A stretch of DNA of 61,508 nt. Source: Oscillospiraceae bacterium (lineage in GTDB: Bacteria > Bacillota > Clostridia > Oscillospirales > Oscillospiraceae). Positions 18,095 through 28,221 of the stretch are shown piece after piece (position 1 is the stretch's first letter; each line of letters begins with the position of its first letter). The stretch lies in assembly GCA_902768805.1 (NCBI GenBank), contig CACXMX010000009.1:1-61508 (forward strand), in the 5' to 3' direction. A program made the position numbers and the translations under genes. Below the pieces are notes generated by a model, which did not search any database, was not told where the DNA came from, and was given only the letters and a program-made list of their open reading frames with translations.

Positions 18095-19030
18095 TCAGTG
18101 GACGTGCGTTCCGCCGGCCTCATCCGGAGGGCAGCAGCAGTCGTCGCCGCCGTGATCGTGTCCGCCGGCAGCCGCTCCGTGGTCGTGTGCCGCGGGAGCG
18201 GAAGAGCCGTGGTCATGGCCGGCGGCAGCTGCCCCGTGGTCGTGCGCAGCGGCGCCGGGCGCCCCGTGTTCGCCGTGGCCGGCCTTCTTGCGCAGCATGG
18301 GATGCTTGTAGCGCGCTTTCCCTGTAAGCTTCGTGCCGTATTCGATCGCTCCGCAGCGCACACAGCTCATGCAGAAGCAGCAGCGCTCCTTGACCCATGT
18401 CGGGTGTCCGTCCTTCATCTCGATGGCGCGGCTGGGACAGCGGTTGGCGCAGGCCGCGCAGCCGATACAGGTTTCGTTGGTGGTGAACGGCGCGGTTTTC
18501 CTGCCGTTGAGATACACAGGGTACAGTACGGCGGTCATGGCTTTGCCGATGGGTGAACGGGCGGCAAACGTACGTCTGCGGCCGGCGATCTTCGAGCGGA
18601 TGCGCTCCAGATCCCTGTCCGCGCGGGCCAGTATCTTCTTTTCCTCAGACTCGGGGGAGATCGTGTAGAGCATGACATAATTGTCCGGCATCGTTACCGA
18701 GTAAGAGGCGTCGAGCGTAAGACCGGCTTCGCCCAGACGGTCGCGGAGCATGGCCCCCGCGCCAGCGGGGCTGCCGCCGCTGGTGAGCACACCGTAAAGG
18801 TAAGCGGGCACGGCGTTGAGCCTCAGCCTCTCGATAAACTGCCGCACGGCCACGGGCAGCCCCCCGAAGTACACGGGAAATACCAGCCCGACAGACTCGT
18901 TTTCGGCGATCTCAAAAGTATAATTGTCTTTTCGCAGACACTCGACCACGCTGACGAGCCGTTCATCGTCAGAGACGAGCTTCTGCGCGGCGTATTGCGA
19001 ATTGCCTGTGCCGGTGAAATAAAAAATCAT
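18095..19030 (-). CDS. EFR1-type flavodoxin/ferredoxin protein with histidine-rich tail
   Basis: Electron-transfer protein of the EFR1 class. It has a flavodoxin-like domain (MIFYFTGTGNSQYAA, residues 1-150) and two 4Fe-4S ferredoxin motifs (C188, C191, C194, C198; then cysteines 217-226). The last 60 residues are unusual: four AHDHG/GHDHG repeats spaced about ten residues apart, then DDCCC and a closing HVH. Such a tail would bind Ni, Co or Zn. The partner redox enzyme is not evident. The gene has its own promoter at 19068-19096. Confidence 0.9.
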   Translation of the reverse strand: MIFYFTGTGNSQYAAQKLVSDDERLVSVVECLRKDNYTFEIAENESVGLVFPVYFGGLPVAVRQFIERLRLNAVPAYLYGVLTSGGSPAGAGAMLRDRLGEAGLTLDASYSVTMPDNYVMLYTISPESEEKKILARADRDLERIRSKIAGRRRTFAARSPIGKAMTAVLYPVYLNGRKTAPFTTNETCIGCAACANRCPSRAIEMKDGHPTWVKERCCFCMSCVRCGAIEYGTKLTGKARYKHPMLRKKAGHGEHGAPGAAAHDHGAAAAGHDHGSSAPAAHDHGAAAGGHDHGGDDCCCPPDEAGGTHVH

Positions 19031-19067
19031 CCGTCATCGCTCCCAAAACAGATTTTGTTCTGCCGGT

Positions 19068-19096
19068 ATTGTACCGTTCGGCATCGGGAAAAACAA
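19068..19096 (-). promoter_or_regulatory. Promoter of the EFR1 gene
   Basis: Minus strand: TTGTTT (plus 19091-19096), 17-bp spacer, TACAAT (plus 19068-19073), about 40 bases before the start codon. Confidence 0.55.
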
Positions 19097-19116
19097 CATA
19101 TAAAGTATAGGAATCC

Positions 19117-20535
19117 TCAGCGCACCCTCTCCGTCGCGCCGTGTCCGGGACAGAACGTGTAGCCCGCGAAGGTCTTAACGAGATACTCCCGGTTTTCCCT
19201 GCTCAGGGCGGGGACAGACTCAACGCCCGTCATCAAAAACGGGGCGAGACTGTTGAATTCCCGCTGCTCGGCGGAAAAACCGCGGATATTGACGTAGATG
19301 TCACCGCTGAAGATGATGCGCAGTTCGTCGCAGACGATGGCGCATTCGCCCTTCACATGGCCGCCGCGGCCTTCCAAAACCTTGAATTCCCAGGGCCCGA
19401 AGGAGATCGTTCCGATATGGGTGAACAGGGCGTCGTCCTTTTTCTCACCGATCACGGAACAGATTTCCGGCGGAGGCGGGGCGTATTGGGAGATCACCTT
19501 GCTCAGCCGGCAGTAGGGGGCGTGAAGCGGGTTCTGCTCCCGGAAATTGGCTTCGCCCCGGCGCTCAAGGTCAAAATTGTCGGCACAGCTGCGGGGCATG
19601 TACACCGTATCGAACAGGTCCAGAAGACCGGCGTGGTCCACATCGGCGTGCGTGATGACAGCCCGGCGGCGCATAGAGTCAAAGCCGGGGATATGACTGC
19701 GAAAGAGCGCGAGCATCTCCTCGCGGTAGCAGGCAAAGCCCGTGTCCACGAACAGCAGCTCGTCCCTGTAGCGAAGGATATGGGTGTTGGATCCGCAGGG
19801 GGGTTCGATGGTATAGAGCATCAGCCCCGGAGCGGGGGAGAAGGCGCTGAGCTGGGCGTTGAAATTCTCGCCCATGCGTGCGCGCACGAACTGAGCAAAA
19901 CGGCGTATGTATTCAAAGATCTGCAGCACGGGCTCCTTTTTTTCATCCAGCTGCTGCATGATCTGATTGGCCCAGATCAGCACGTCGTTGGTCTGCTCCT
20001 GGCCGAGAGAAAGGATGGAGCGCATCTCGTTGGCAAAGGTGATATAGAACACCGTTCCGTCCAGCAGCCGGTCCGTCACTTCATAGTCCAGAACACGGAT
20101 CTCGCAGATCCGCGAGATCTCATCCAGCAGCCGGGTGATCTCATCGGTGTTGTCGATCAGCAGACCCATTTTGAAATCCTGCCAGCCCGTCCCGTTTTCC
20201 CTCGCGCTGATATAGGATATGTTGACGCTGTATTTCCCCAGTATTTCCAAAACGGGCAGCACCGTGCCGGGCACGTCCGGCAGCCGGAGCACGATCATCA
20301 GGATCTGCCGGTCGTCGCCCCGGTCGGTCAGGTAGCCGAGCTCGGTAAGCCGGCGGGCGATGAGGGCGTGCTGCTCCTCATCGGCGGATACCTCGATAAA
20401 CAGAGTGTGGGTATCCACGGCGCGGTTGTAGTTCACGCGCACAATATTGCCGCCGGCCTCGGAAATGATCCTTCCGGCGAGAAGAAAAGCGCCGGACCGG
20501 TCCGGCATCCTGGTAATGTAGGTCTTTTTTATCAT
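19117..20535 (-). CDS. ACT-ACT-metallo-beta-lactamase fold protein
   Basis: A 472-residue protein not tied to a known pathway. Residues 1-70 and about 78-150 look like two ACT domains (small-ligand sensors, often amino acids). They are followed by a helical linker and, from about residue 240, a metallo-beta-lactamase-fold hydrolase with THADVDH (295-301), GGHVKGE, FSGDIYV and CPGHGA as metal ligands. This looks like a ligand-gated hydrolase. The substrate cannot be told from sequence. The start ATG has GGAG upstream. It is divergent from hsp20. Confidence 0.82.
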   Translation of the reverse strand: MIKKTYITRMPDRSGAFLLAGRIISEAGGNIVRVNYNRAVDTHTLFIEVSADEEQHALIARRLTELGYLTDRGDDRQILMIVLRLPDVPGTVLPVLEILGKYSVNISYISARENGTGWQDFKMGLLIDNTDEITRLLDEISRICEIRVLDYEVTDRLLDGTVFYITFANEMRSILSLGQEQTNDVLIWANQIMQQLDEKKEPVLQIFEYIRRFAQFVRARMGENFNAQLSAFSPAPGLMLYTIEPPCGSNTHILRYRDELLFVDTGFACYREEMLALFRSHIPGFDSMRRRAVITHADVDHAGLLDLFDTVYMPRSCADNFDLERRGEANFREQNPLHAPYCRLSKVISQYAPPPPEICSVIGEKKDDALFTHIGTISFGPWEFKVLEGRGGHVKGECAIVCDELRIIFSGDIYVNIRGFSAEQREFNSLAPFLMTGVESVPALSRENREYLVKTFAGYTFCPGHGATERVR

Positions 20536-20568
20536 GACGGCTCCGCCTTTTTCATTTGAAACAGTTCC

Positions 20569-20597
20569 ACTTTATCATAACGCCCCGAAAATCTCAA
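20569..20597 (-). promoter_or_regulatory. Promoter of the ACT-MBL gene
   Basis: Minus strand: TTGAGA (plus 20592-20597), 17-bp spacer, TAAAGT (plus 20569-20574). Confidence 0.5.
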
Positions 20598-20666
20598 CCG
20601 CGGCGAATTGGTAAAAAATGTATTTTCATTTTATGCGATGTTTGTTAATAAATTATTAACAGATTT

Positions 20667-20693
20667 TTAGCACTCTCACCTTGACAGTGCTAA
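20667..20693 (+). promoter_or_regulatory. CIRCE element (HrcA operator)
   Basis: TTAGCACTC, nine bases, CAGTGCTAA. This matches the CIRCE consensus TTAGCACTC-N9-GAGTGCTAA except for one base. HrcA binding here would repress hsp20 under normal temperature. Its right arm overlaps the hsp20 -35 box. Confidence 0.93.
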
Positions 20694-20708
20694 AAATGGT
20701 GTTATAAT
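20681..20708 (+). promoter_or_regulatory. Promoter of hsp20
   Basis: Perfect TTGACA (20681-20686), 16-bp spacer, perfect TATAAT (20703-20708). The -35 box lies within CIRCE, so bound HrcA would block RNA polymerase. Confidence 0.9.
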
Positions 20709-20794
20709 CAGGCACGAACAGAGGAAAGAAGATCGAATGAATGACCTCCATCCCCTGAAAGGTAACATGAAAAGATCAAAAGGAGGAATGACTT

Positions 20795-21241
20795 ATGTTG
20801 CCGAGCATTTTTGGAGAGAGTTTGTTTGATGACTGGATGGACTTCCCGTTCCGGGGCTTCGGATCCGACGTGGACCACAAGCTGTACGGAAAGAACGCCG
20901 CGCATGTGATGCGCACCGACCTGAAGGAGCTTGACGGCGGCTATGAGCTGGCCATCGATCTGCCGGGGTTCAAGAAGGACCAGATCGAACTTACGCTTCG
21001 CAATGGATATCTGACCATCACCGCGCAGAAGGGCCTGGAGCAGGACGGCAAGGACACCGACGGCCGAATCGTGCACAGGGAGCGCTACAGCGGAACGATG
21101 AGCCGCAGCTATTACCTGGGCGACCACATCACGGAAGAGGATGTGAAGGCCAGGTTTGAAGACGGAGTGCTGACGCTGACCTTCCCGAAGGAAGAAGCGC
21201 GCAAGCTGCCCGAACACCGCACCATTCAGATCGAGGGCTGA
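20795..21241 (+). CDS. Small heat-shock protein, Hsp20/alpha-crystallin family
   Basis: ATP-independent holdase of 148 residues. The alpha-crystallin domain spans about residues 40-140, including the conserved region ELAIDLPGFKKDQIELTLRN and the late GVLTLTFPK (GVL motif). An IxI-type tail (TIQIEG) ends it. AGGAGG lies eight bases before the ATG. Transcription is from a consensus promoter under CIRCE, with a strong terminator downstream, so it is a single-gene heat-shock unit. Confidence 0.96.
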   Translation: MLPSIFGESLFDDWMDFPFRGFGSDVDHKLYGKNAAHVMRTDLKELDGGYELAIDLPGFKKDQIELTLRNGYLTITAQKGLEQDGKDTDGRIVHRERYSGTMSRSYYLGDHITEEDVKARFEDGVLTLTFPKEEARKLPEHRTIQIEG

Positions 21242-21259
21242 GAGCCTCGAATATAATAT

Positions 21260-21301
21260 GCACAATGCCGCGCACCATCAAGTGCGCGGCATTGTGCTTT
21301 C
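21260..21301 (+). terminator. Terminator of hsp20
   Basis: Perfect 15-bp stem (21260-21274 with 21283-21297) around an eight-base loop, followed by TTTC. Confidence 0.8.
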
Positions 21302-21360
21302 GGGACAGACGTCAGGGAGGAACGATCCCGGATATCCGGTTTACCGCGATTCGATTTTCC

Positions 21361-21390
21361 TTGCGGCAATCATTTCCGTAGTGGTATAAT
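21361..21390 (+). promoter_or_regulatory. Possible promoter of plsY
   Basis: TATAAT at 21385-21390 with a weak TTGCGG 18 bases upstream (21361-21366). Confidence 0.4.
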
Positions 21391-21421
21391 CATCCATATT
21401 AATCCGTGAGGATGTGATCCT

Positions 21422-22069
21422 GTGCCGTATATCGGAAATATTGGGATGGCCTTCGTCTGCGCGCTGATCGGATACCTGCTGGGGAGCATCAATCCCGCGT
21501 ATCTGATCGTGCGGAGAAAGGGATATGACGTGCGTACGGAGGGGTCCGGCAACGCCGGCGCTTCCAACGCTCTCATCATAGTGGGAAAGGCCGCTTTCCT
21601 TGCGGTCGTAGCGCTGGACGTCCTCAAGGCATGGACATCCTGCCGGATCTGCCGCGGCCTCTTTCCGGCGCTGACGGCTGCGGAACAGATCGGCGGGGCG
21701 GCCTGCGTCCTGGGGCATCTGTTCCCGTTCACTCTCGGCTTCCGGGGAGGAAAGGGACTGGCCTGTCAGGGCGGGGTGATCCTCTCCTGGAGCTGGAGGT
21801 GGTTCCTGCTGCTGCTGGGAGCGGCCATCCTTCTTGCGGTGGTGACGAAATACGTCTGCTTTGTATCGCCGACGGTCTCGATCGCTTACCCGCTGATATT
21901 CTGGTGGCGCACAGGATTTCTCGCCGGCGCTCTGGTGCTTCTCACGCCGGCGCTGCCGATCATCCTCAAACACCTGGAAAATTTCCGCCGCATCCGCTCG
22001 GGACAGGAGGCAAGGCTCAGCTTCCTGTGGGCCAGAGACGCGGAGCTGGAGCGATTGGGAAGAAAATGA
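21422..22069 (+). CDS. plsY: Glycerol-3-phosphate acyltransferase PlsY
   Basis: Integral membrane enzyme that moves an acyl group from acyl-phosphate to glycerol-3-phosphate, the first step of phospholipid synthesis. The 215 residues hold several membrane segments and the PlsY signatures GSINPAYLIVRRKGYDVR, GSGNAGASNA, and GHLFPFTLGFRGGKGLA. Start GTG, with GAGG ten bases upstream. plsX is not near. The gene stands alone between hsp20 and the XRE gene. Confidence 0.95.
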   Translation: MPYIGNIGMAFVCALIGYLLGSINPAYLIVRRKGYDVRTEGSGNAGASNALIIVGKAAFLAVVALDVLKAWTSCRICRGLFPALTAAEQIGGAACVLGHLFPFTLGFRGGKGLACQGGVILSWSWRWFLLLLGAAILLAVVTKYVCFVSPTVSIAYPLIFWWRTGFLAGALVLLTPALPIILKHLENFRRIRSGQEARLSFLWARDAELERLGRK

Positions 22070-22117
22070 TCCGGACACGGACAGGGTCCGTGCCGCAAAA
22101 AAGGCGATTGCCGCCCA

Positions 22118-22161
22118 TAAAGAAAGAAAAGCGGGGGACGACCGATGCGGTCGTCCCCCGC
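22118..22161 (-). terminator. Terminator of the XRE-TPR gene
   Basis: GCGGGGGACGACC (22131-22143) pairs perfectly with GGTCGTCCCCCGC (22149-22161). On the minus strand TTTTCTTTCTTT follows. plsY on the other strand ends 62 bp away and may use the stem too. Confidence 0.85.
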
Positions 22162-22207
22162 GGCTGTATCGGGGAGGGCGTGTCCGGATGTCTGCGCAGG
22201 GGCAGGA

Positions 22208-23248
22208 TCACGCTTTGGCAAGAAGACGGGCTTTGTCCTTCTTTGCCGCGGCAACGGAGGAGTCGGTCTCTTCGGTGAAACCCCATTCCTGTTCCAGCAG
22301 GTCGAGCAGACGGTCACAGATCTTTGCCGCGTTGGCATAATCTCCCATGATCTCATAGATATCCCGGATCCCCAGCAGCGCGTCCGTAAAGCGGGGCCGT
22401 TTGGGATCCGCGGCAAAGGATCGCTCATAACAGTCAATGGCCTTGTCATAATCGCATTTGGCGGCGTAATACTGCGCGGTTTCAAAAAGGACGGCGTCGT
22501 TCCCCGGCTGTTCGGCCAGCAGCTCCTCCATGATCCGGTCCGCCGAGGGCTCGTCGAACCTGGCCAGAGCGATATAGGCCCGGTAGACTGTCTTCATGAC
22601 GGGGTTTGCCTTTTCCAGAGAGCAGTACCGTTCCAGCCAGCGCTCCGCCTCGTCGGCGCGGTGGTCGGCGATAAGATTGTCCAAAAGGTACATATACGGC
22701 AGCGCGGCATCCGGATCAGCCTCAACCTGTTCACGGTAAAAATCTACGGCCCCGGTGTGATTGGACATGTTCCAGTCCCATACGGCGTGGTTTTCCGCCC
22801 TGTTCAGTATCCACTGGCATCCCTTTTCTCCCGGCGAGAGAAGGATCGATTCCTTCGCGTACCGGGCCGCTTTCCTCGCGTAGGAATTCATGCGGTGCCA
22901 GTAGAGGTAGGCGATCAGCTCCGTGGCACGTTTTTTGTCCTGTCCGGCCTTCAGCCGGCCCGTCAGGTATTCCTCGTATTCCCGGAACACATCCTGCGGA
23001 AGCTCCTCCTCCGCGTCCATCCGGTTCTCGATGCGGTTGAGACGCTGCTCCGCGGTAAGATCAAAAAGATCGTCGATGCTTGTGCCGAATATCTCCGCCA
23101 AAAGCGGAAGCGTCGTTATGTCCGGCATTGCCACGGCGTTTTCCCATTTGGAAACGGACTGCGGTCCGATCCCCAGTTTTTCCGCGAGCTGCTCCTGCGT
23201 CATTCCCGCCTTGAAGCGAAGCTGCCTGATTTTCTTTCCCAGTTCCAT
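22208..23248 (-). CDS. XRE-family regulator with TPR-like repeats
   Basis: Transcription regulator of 346 residues. Residues 3-60 are a Cro/XRE helix-turn-helix (IRQLRFKAGMTQEQLAEKLG, then QSVSKWENAVAMPD). The remaining 270 residues are helical and TPR-like (for example ADPDAALPYMYLLDNLIAD and FETAQYYAAKCDYDKAIDCY), usually a peptide- or protein-sensing part in Gram-positives. Start ATG at 23248 behind AGAGGAA. Its target is unknown. It has its own promoter and terminator. Confidence 0.88.
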   Translation of the reverse strand: MELGKKIRQLRFKAGMTQEQLAEKLGIGPQSVSKWENAVAMPDITTLPLLAEIFGTSIDDLFDLTAEQRLNRIENRMDAEEELPQDVFREYEEYLTGRLKAGQDKKRATELIAYLYWHRMNSYARKAARYAKESILLSPGEKGCQWILNRAENHAVWDWNMSNHTGAVDFYREQVEADPDAALPYMYLLDNLIADHRADEAERWLERYCSLEKANPVMKTVYRAYIALARFDEPSADRIMEELLAEQPGNDAVLFETAQYYAAKCDYDKAIDCYERSFAADPKRPRFTDALLGIRDIYEIMGDYANAAKICDRLLDLLEQEWGFTEETDSSVAAAKKDKARLLAKA

Positions 23249-23296
23249 ATCTGTTTCCTCTCTTAAGCAATACTCTGTCTGCCGGCTTACGGATTC

Positions 23297-23325
23297 ATTA
23301 TACGGGGCTTTTCTGCCCGATTCAA
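23297..23325 (-). promoter_or_regulatory. Promoter of the XRE-TPR gene
   Basis: Minus strand: TTGAAT (plus 23320-23325), 17-bp spacer, perfect TATAAT (plus 23297-23302). Confidence 0.75.
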
Positions 23326-23360
23326 TAACGCATCCGGCAAGCCGTATCGCCCGGAGGTTG

Positions 23361-23402
23361 AGAAAAACAAAGGAGGCGTTTTCCGGGAAAACGCCTCCTT
23401 TG
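23361..23402 (-). terminator. Terminator of glmS, end of the nitrogen cluster
   Basis: A 16-bp stem (AAAGGAGGCGTTTTC arm from 23369; partner ends at 23402) with TTGTTTTTCTC following on the minus strand, 11 bases after the glmS stop. Confidence 0.9.
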
Positions 23403-23412
23403 CCGTGAGCGG

Positions 23413-25239
23413 CTATTCCACCGTGACCGATTTGGCCAGGTTTTTCGGCTTGTCGATGTCGCAGCCGTTTTCCTTTGCCACGTAATAGGCGAACAGCTGC
23501 AGCGGAACGATCTCGGTGATCGCGATCAGCAGGGGATCGACGACCGGAGCGAAGAGCACATCGTCGGCCTCGGCAAATATACGGCGGTTGCCCTCCTGCA
23601 CCACGGCCATGACCTTCGCCCCGCGGGCCTTGACTTCCTTGATGTTGGAAGCCAGCTTGTCGAACAGCGCCTCGTAGCAGCACAGGGCGACGACGAGACG
23701 TCCTTCTTCGATCAGGGCGATCGTGCCGTGCTTGAGTTCTCCGGCGGCGTAGGCCTCCGAATGGATGTAGCTGATCTCCTTGAGCTTGAGAGAGGCCTCG
23801 AGACAGGCGGCGTAATCCAGGTTCCGCCCGATGAAAAACAGAGATGAGTTGTTGTGGTAGCGCTTGGCAAGATAAGCGACGTGGGTGTTCAGATCGATGG
23901 AACGCTGACAGCGTTCGGGGAGTGAACGGATGCCGCTCACCAGTTCCCGGTAGCGGTCGTCGCCGATGCGCTCCAGTTTGCGCGCCATATACACGGAGAG
24001 AAGGGACAGTACGGCCACCTGCGTCGTATAGCCCTTGGTGGTGGCCACGGCGATCTCCGGTCCGGCCCAGGTATAGAGGACGTCGTCGGCCAGCTTGGCC
24101 ACAGTGCTGCCCACCACATTGACTATGGCGAGAGTACGCGCGCCGCGCTCTTTGCACTCCTTCAGAGCGGCGATGGTATCGGCTGTCTCACCGGACTGGG
24201 AGATCACGATCACCAGCGTGTCCTCCCCGATGAGCGGATTGCGGTAGCGCAGCTCGCTGGCGACCTCCGCCTCCACGGGGATGCGGCAGAGCTCTTCCAT
24301 GATATATCGCCCCACGCATCCGGCGTGATAGGCGCTGCCGCAGGCGGTGATCACGACGCGGCGGATACCCTTGAGCTGTTCGGCCGTGAGCTCCACGCCG
24401 TCGAGAACGATCTCGCCGTCCCGGACGCGGGGCTCGACGGCGGCCTTGAGCGCGCGGGGCTGTTCCATGATCTCCTTGAGCATGAAATGCTCATAACCGC
24501 CCTTTTCCGCCGCCTCCACGTCCCACACCACACGGGAGACCTTCTTTTCGATCTCCTTTCCGGTGCAGTCGAAAACCGTGATCCTGTCCGGCGTCAGGGA
24601 GGCGAACTCCCCGTCCTCCAGATAGATGACGTTTCGGGTATGACTGACAAGAGCGGTGACATCGGAGGCGAAAAAGTTTTCGCCCACGCCCACGCCCAGG
24701 ATCAGCGGACTGGCGGATTTAACGGCGATGAGTTCGCCGGGGTGATCGGCGCAGACCACGCCCAGCGCGTAGGAGCCGCTGAGCCTGGAAACGGTCTTCA
24801 TCACGGCGGATTTCAGATCGCCCTTGTAATAGCTGTCCAGCAGGTGTACGACCACCTCGGTGTCCGTTTCCGAGTGAAAAACGAATCCGCGCCCGATCAG
24901 TTCCTCCCGAAGCTCGGCGTAGTTTTCGATAATGCCGTTGTGCACCACGGCAAAAACCCCGTCGTCCGACAGATGCGGATGGGCGTTGGTGACGGTAGGA
25001 GCTCCGTGGGTGGCCCAGCGGGTATGACCTATGCCGCAGGTCCCGGGCAGATCCGCTCCGTCATGGGTTTTTTCGCACAGGTTCTGAAGATGCCCGGAGG
25101 CCTTGGCAGCGCGGATCGTCCCGCCGCTCTGTACGGCGATGCCCGCGGAGTCATAGCCCCGGTATTCCAGCCTTTTCAGTCCGTCAAGCAGCAGCGGCCC
25201 TGCGTCCTGCGTTCCGGTAAAACCTACGATACCGCACAT
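23413..25239 (-). CDS. glmS: Glutamine-fructose-6-phosphate aminotransferase
   Basis: Makes glucosamine-6-phosphate from fructose-6-phosphate with glutamine as nitrogen donor, the entry to peptidoglycan amino sugars. The N-terminal Ntn glutaminase has Cys2 as nucleophile (MCGIVGFTG, HTRWATHG). Two SIS sugar-isomerase domains (ACGSAYHAG, SQSGETADTIAALKE) and the C-terminal NLAKSVTVE follow. Length 608 residues. Its ATG directly follows the pyrG stop codon, so there is no room for a glmS ribozyme. Last gene of the leftward nitrogen cluster. Confidence 0.97.
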   Translation of the reverse strand: MCGIVGFTGTQDAGPLLLDGLKRLEYRGYDSAGIAVQSGGTIRAAKASGHLQNLCEKTHDGADLPGTCGIGHTRWATHGAPTVTNAHPHLSDDGVFAVVHNGIIENYAELREELIGRGFVFHSETDTEVVVHLLDSYYKGDLKSAVMKTVSRLSGSYALGVVCADHPGELIAVKSASPLILGVGVGENFFASDVTALVSHTRNVIYLEDGEFASLTPDRITVFDCTGKEIEKKVSRVVWDVEAAEKGGYEHFMLKEIMEQPRALKAAVEPRVRDGEIVLDGVELTAEQLKGIRRVVITACGSAYHAGCVGRYIMEELCRIPVEAEVASELRYRNPLIGEDTLVIVISQSGETADTIAALKECKERGARTLAIVNVVGSTVAKLADDVLYTWAGPEIAVATTKGYTTQVAVLSLLSVYMARKLERIGDDRYRELVSGIRSLPERCQRSIDLNTHVAYLAKRYHNNSSLFFIGRNLDYAACLEASLKLKEISYIHSEAYAAGELKHGTIALIEEGRLVVALCCYEALFDKLASNIKEVKARGAKVMAVVQEGNRRIFAEADDVLFAPVVDPLLIAITEIVPLQLFAYYVAKENGCDIDKPKNLAKSVTVE

Positions 25240-26925
<1,686 letters not shown>

Positions 26926-28203
26926 TCAGAACACGCAGATATACGCCTCGCGCTCCGCACCGACGGAGACATACCGGATCGGACAGCCGACAGAGCGTTC
27001 AATAAAGCGTATATAATCCAGCGCCTCTGAAGGAAGGTCCTCAAGAGCGCGGCAAGCGCTGATGTCGCAGTGAAAACCGGGCATATACTCGTATACCGGC
27101 CTGAGCGCGTTCTGGTCGTCGATGTTGGCGGGGAAGCGGTCGATCCGCTCGCCGTGAAGTTCGTAAGCGACACATACGGGGATCCGCTCCATATAGGAGA
27201 GCACATCCAGCTTGGTCAGGGCGAGACAGCTGCAGCCCTGCATTTTCGCCCCGTACCGCGAAGCGACGACGTCGAATCCACCCACACGGCGGGGCCGGCC
27301 CGTGGCGGCACCGTATTCGCCTCCGGCCTCCCGAAGAGCGTCTCCCTCCTCGCCGAACAGCTCGCAGGGGAAAGGACCCTCTCCGACGCAGCTGGAATAC
27401 GCCTTCATGATGCCGATGCTCTCATCCAGCCGGGCAAACGGGATCCCCGCTCCGACCGGCGCGTAGGAGGCGAGAGTGGTGGAGGCGGAGGTGAAGGGAT
27501 AGATGCCGAAATCTATATCCCGGAGCGCCCCCAGCTGCGCCTCGAAGATGATCGACTTTCCCTCGCCGATGGCGGCGCTCAGGAGATCCGTCGTGTCCCG
27601 GATGAAGGGAATGAGCGGCTTTCCCCATTTGTCCAGCCAGTCCATGATCTCATCCGCGGTGACCGGATCGTGGCCGTAGCCCCCGGAGATGACCATGTTT
27701 TTCCAGTCGAGGAGCTCTTCAACTTTTCGGCGCAGCGTCGATTCATGGAGCAGATCTCCGGGACGCAGCGTCTTTTTCATGTACTTGTCGGCATAGGTCG
27801 GGGAGATCCCGCGGCGGGTGGAGCCGAATTTACGGTCGCCGAGCCTGTCCTCCTCCAGCCCATCCAGCAGCTTATGATAGGGCAGGGAGATCGTGGCCCG
27901 GTCGCTGAGGACCAGATGGCCCGGCTCCACGGAGATCCCGGCGGAGCGCAGATTGCCTATCTCACCGCACAGATGCTGCAGATCCACCACCATACCCGGC
28001 CCCAGCACGTTGACCGTCTCGGGACGGAGGATGCCCGAGGGCAGGAGATTCATCACAAACTTCCCGAGCTCGTTGACGACCGTGTGTCCTGCGTTGTTGC
28101 CACCCTGATAGCGGACGACTATGTCACAGCCGGCGCTGAGCAGGTCGACCATGCGGCCTTTTCCCTCGTCGCCCCAGTTGGTACCCACAATGGATGTAAG
28201 CAT
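26926..28203 (-). CDS. purA: Adenylosuccinate synthetase
   Basis: Joins IMP and aspartate with GTP, the first step from IMP to AMP. The 425 residues include GTNWGDEGKGRMVDLLS (phosphate loop), GGNNAGHTVV, and the C-terminal base-recognition region. It starts 18 bases after purB, so the two AMP-branch genes are coupled. Confidence 0.96.
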   Translation of the reverse strand: MLTSIVGTNWGDEGKGRMVDLLSAGCDIVVRYQGGNNAGHTVVNELGKFVMNLLPSGILRPETVNVLGPGMVVDLQHLCGEIGNLRSAGISVEPGHLVLSDRATISLPYHKLLDGLEEDRLGDRKFGSTRRGISPTYADKYMKKTLRPGDLLHESTLRRKVEELLDWKNMVISGGYGHDPVTADEIMDWLDKWGKPLIPFIRDTTDLLSAAIGEGKSIIFEAQLGALRDIDFGIYPFTSASTTLASYAPVGAGIPFARLDESIGIMKAYSSCVGEGPFPCELFGEEGDALREAGGEYGAATGRPRRVGGFDVVASRYGAKMQGCSCLALTKLDVLSYMERIPVCVAYELHGERIDRFPANIDDQNALRPVYEYMPGFHCDISACRALEDLPSEALDYIRFIERSVGCPIRYVSVGAEREAYICVF

Positions 28204-28221
28204 TATTCGATACCCCTTTCC

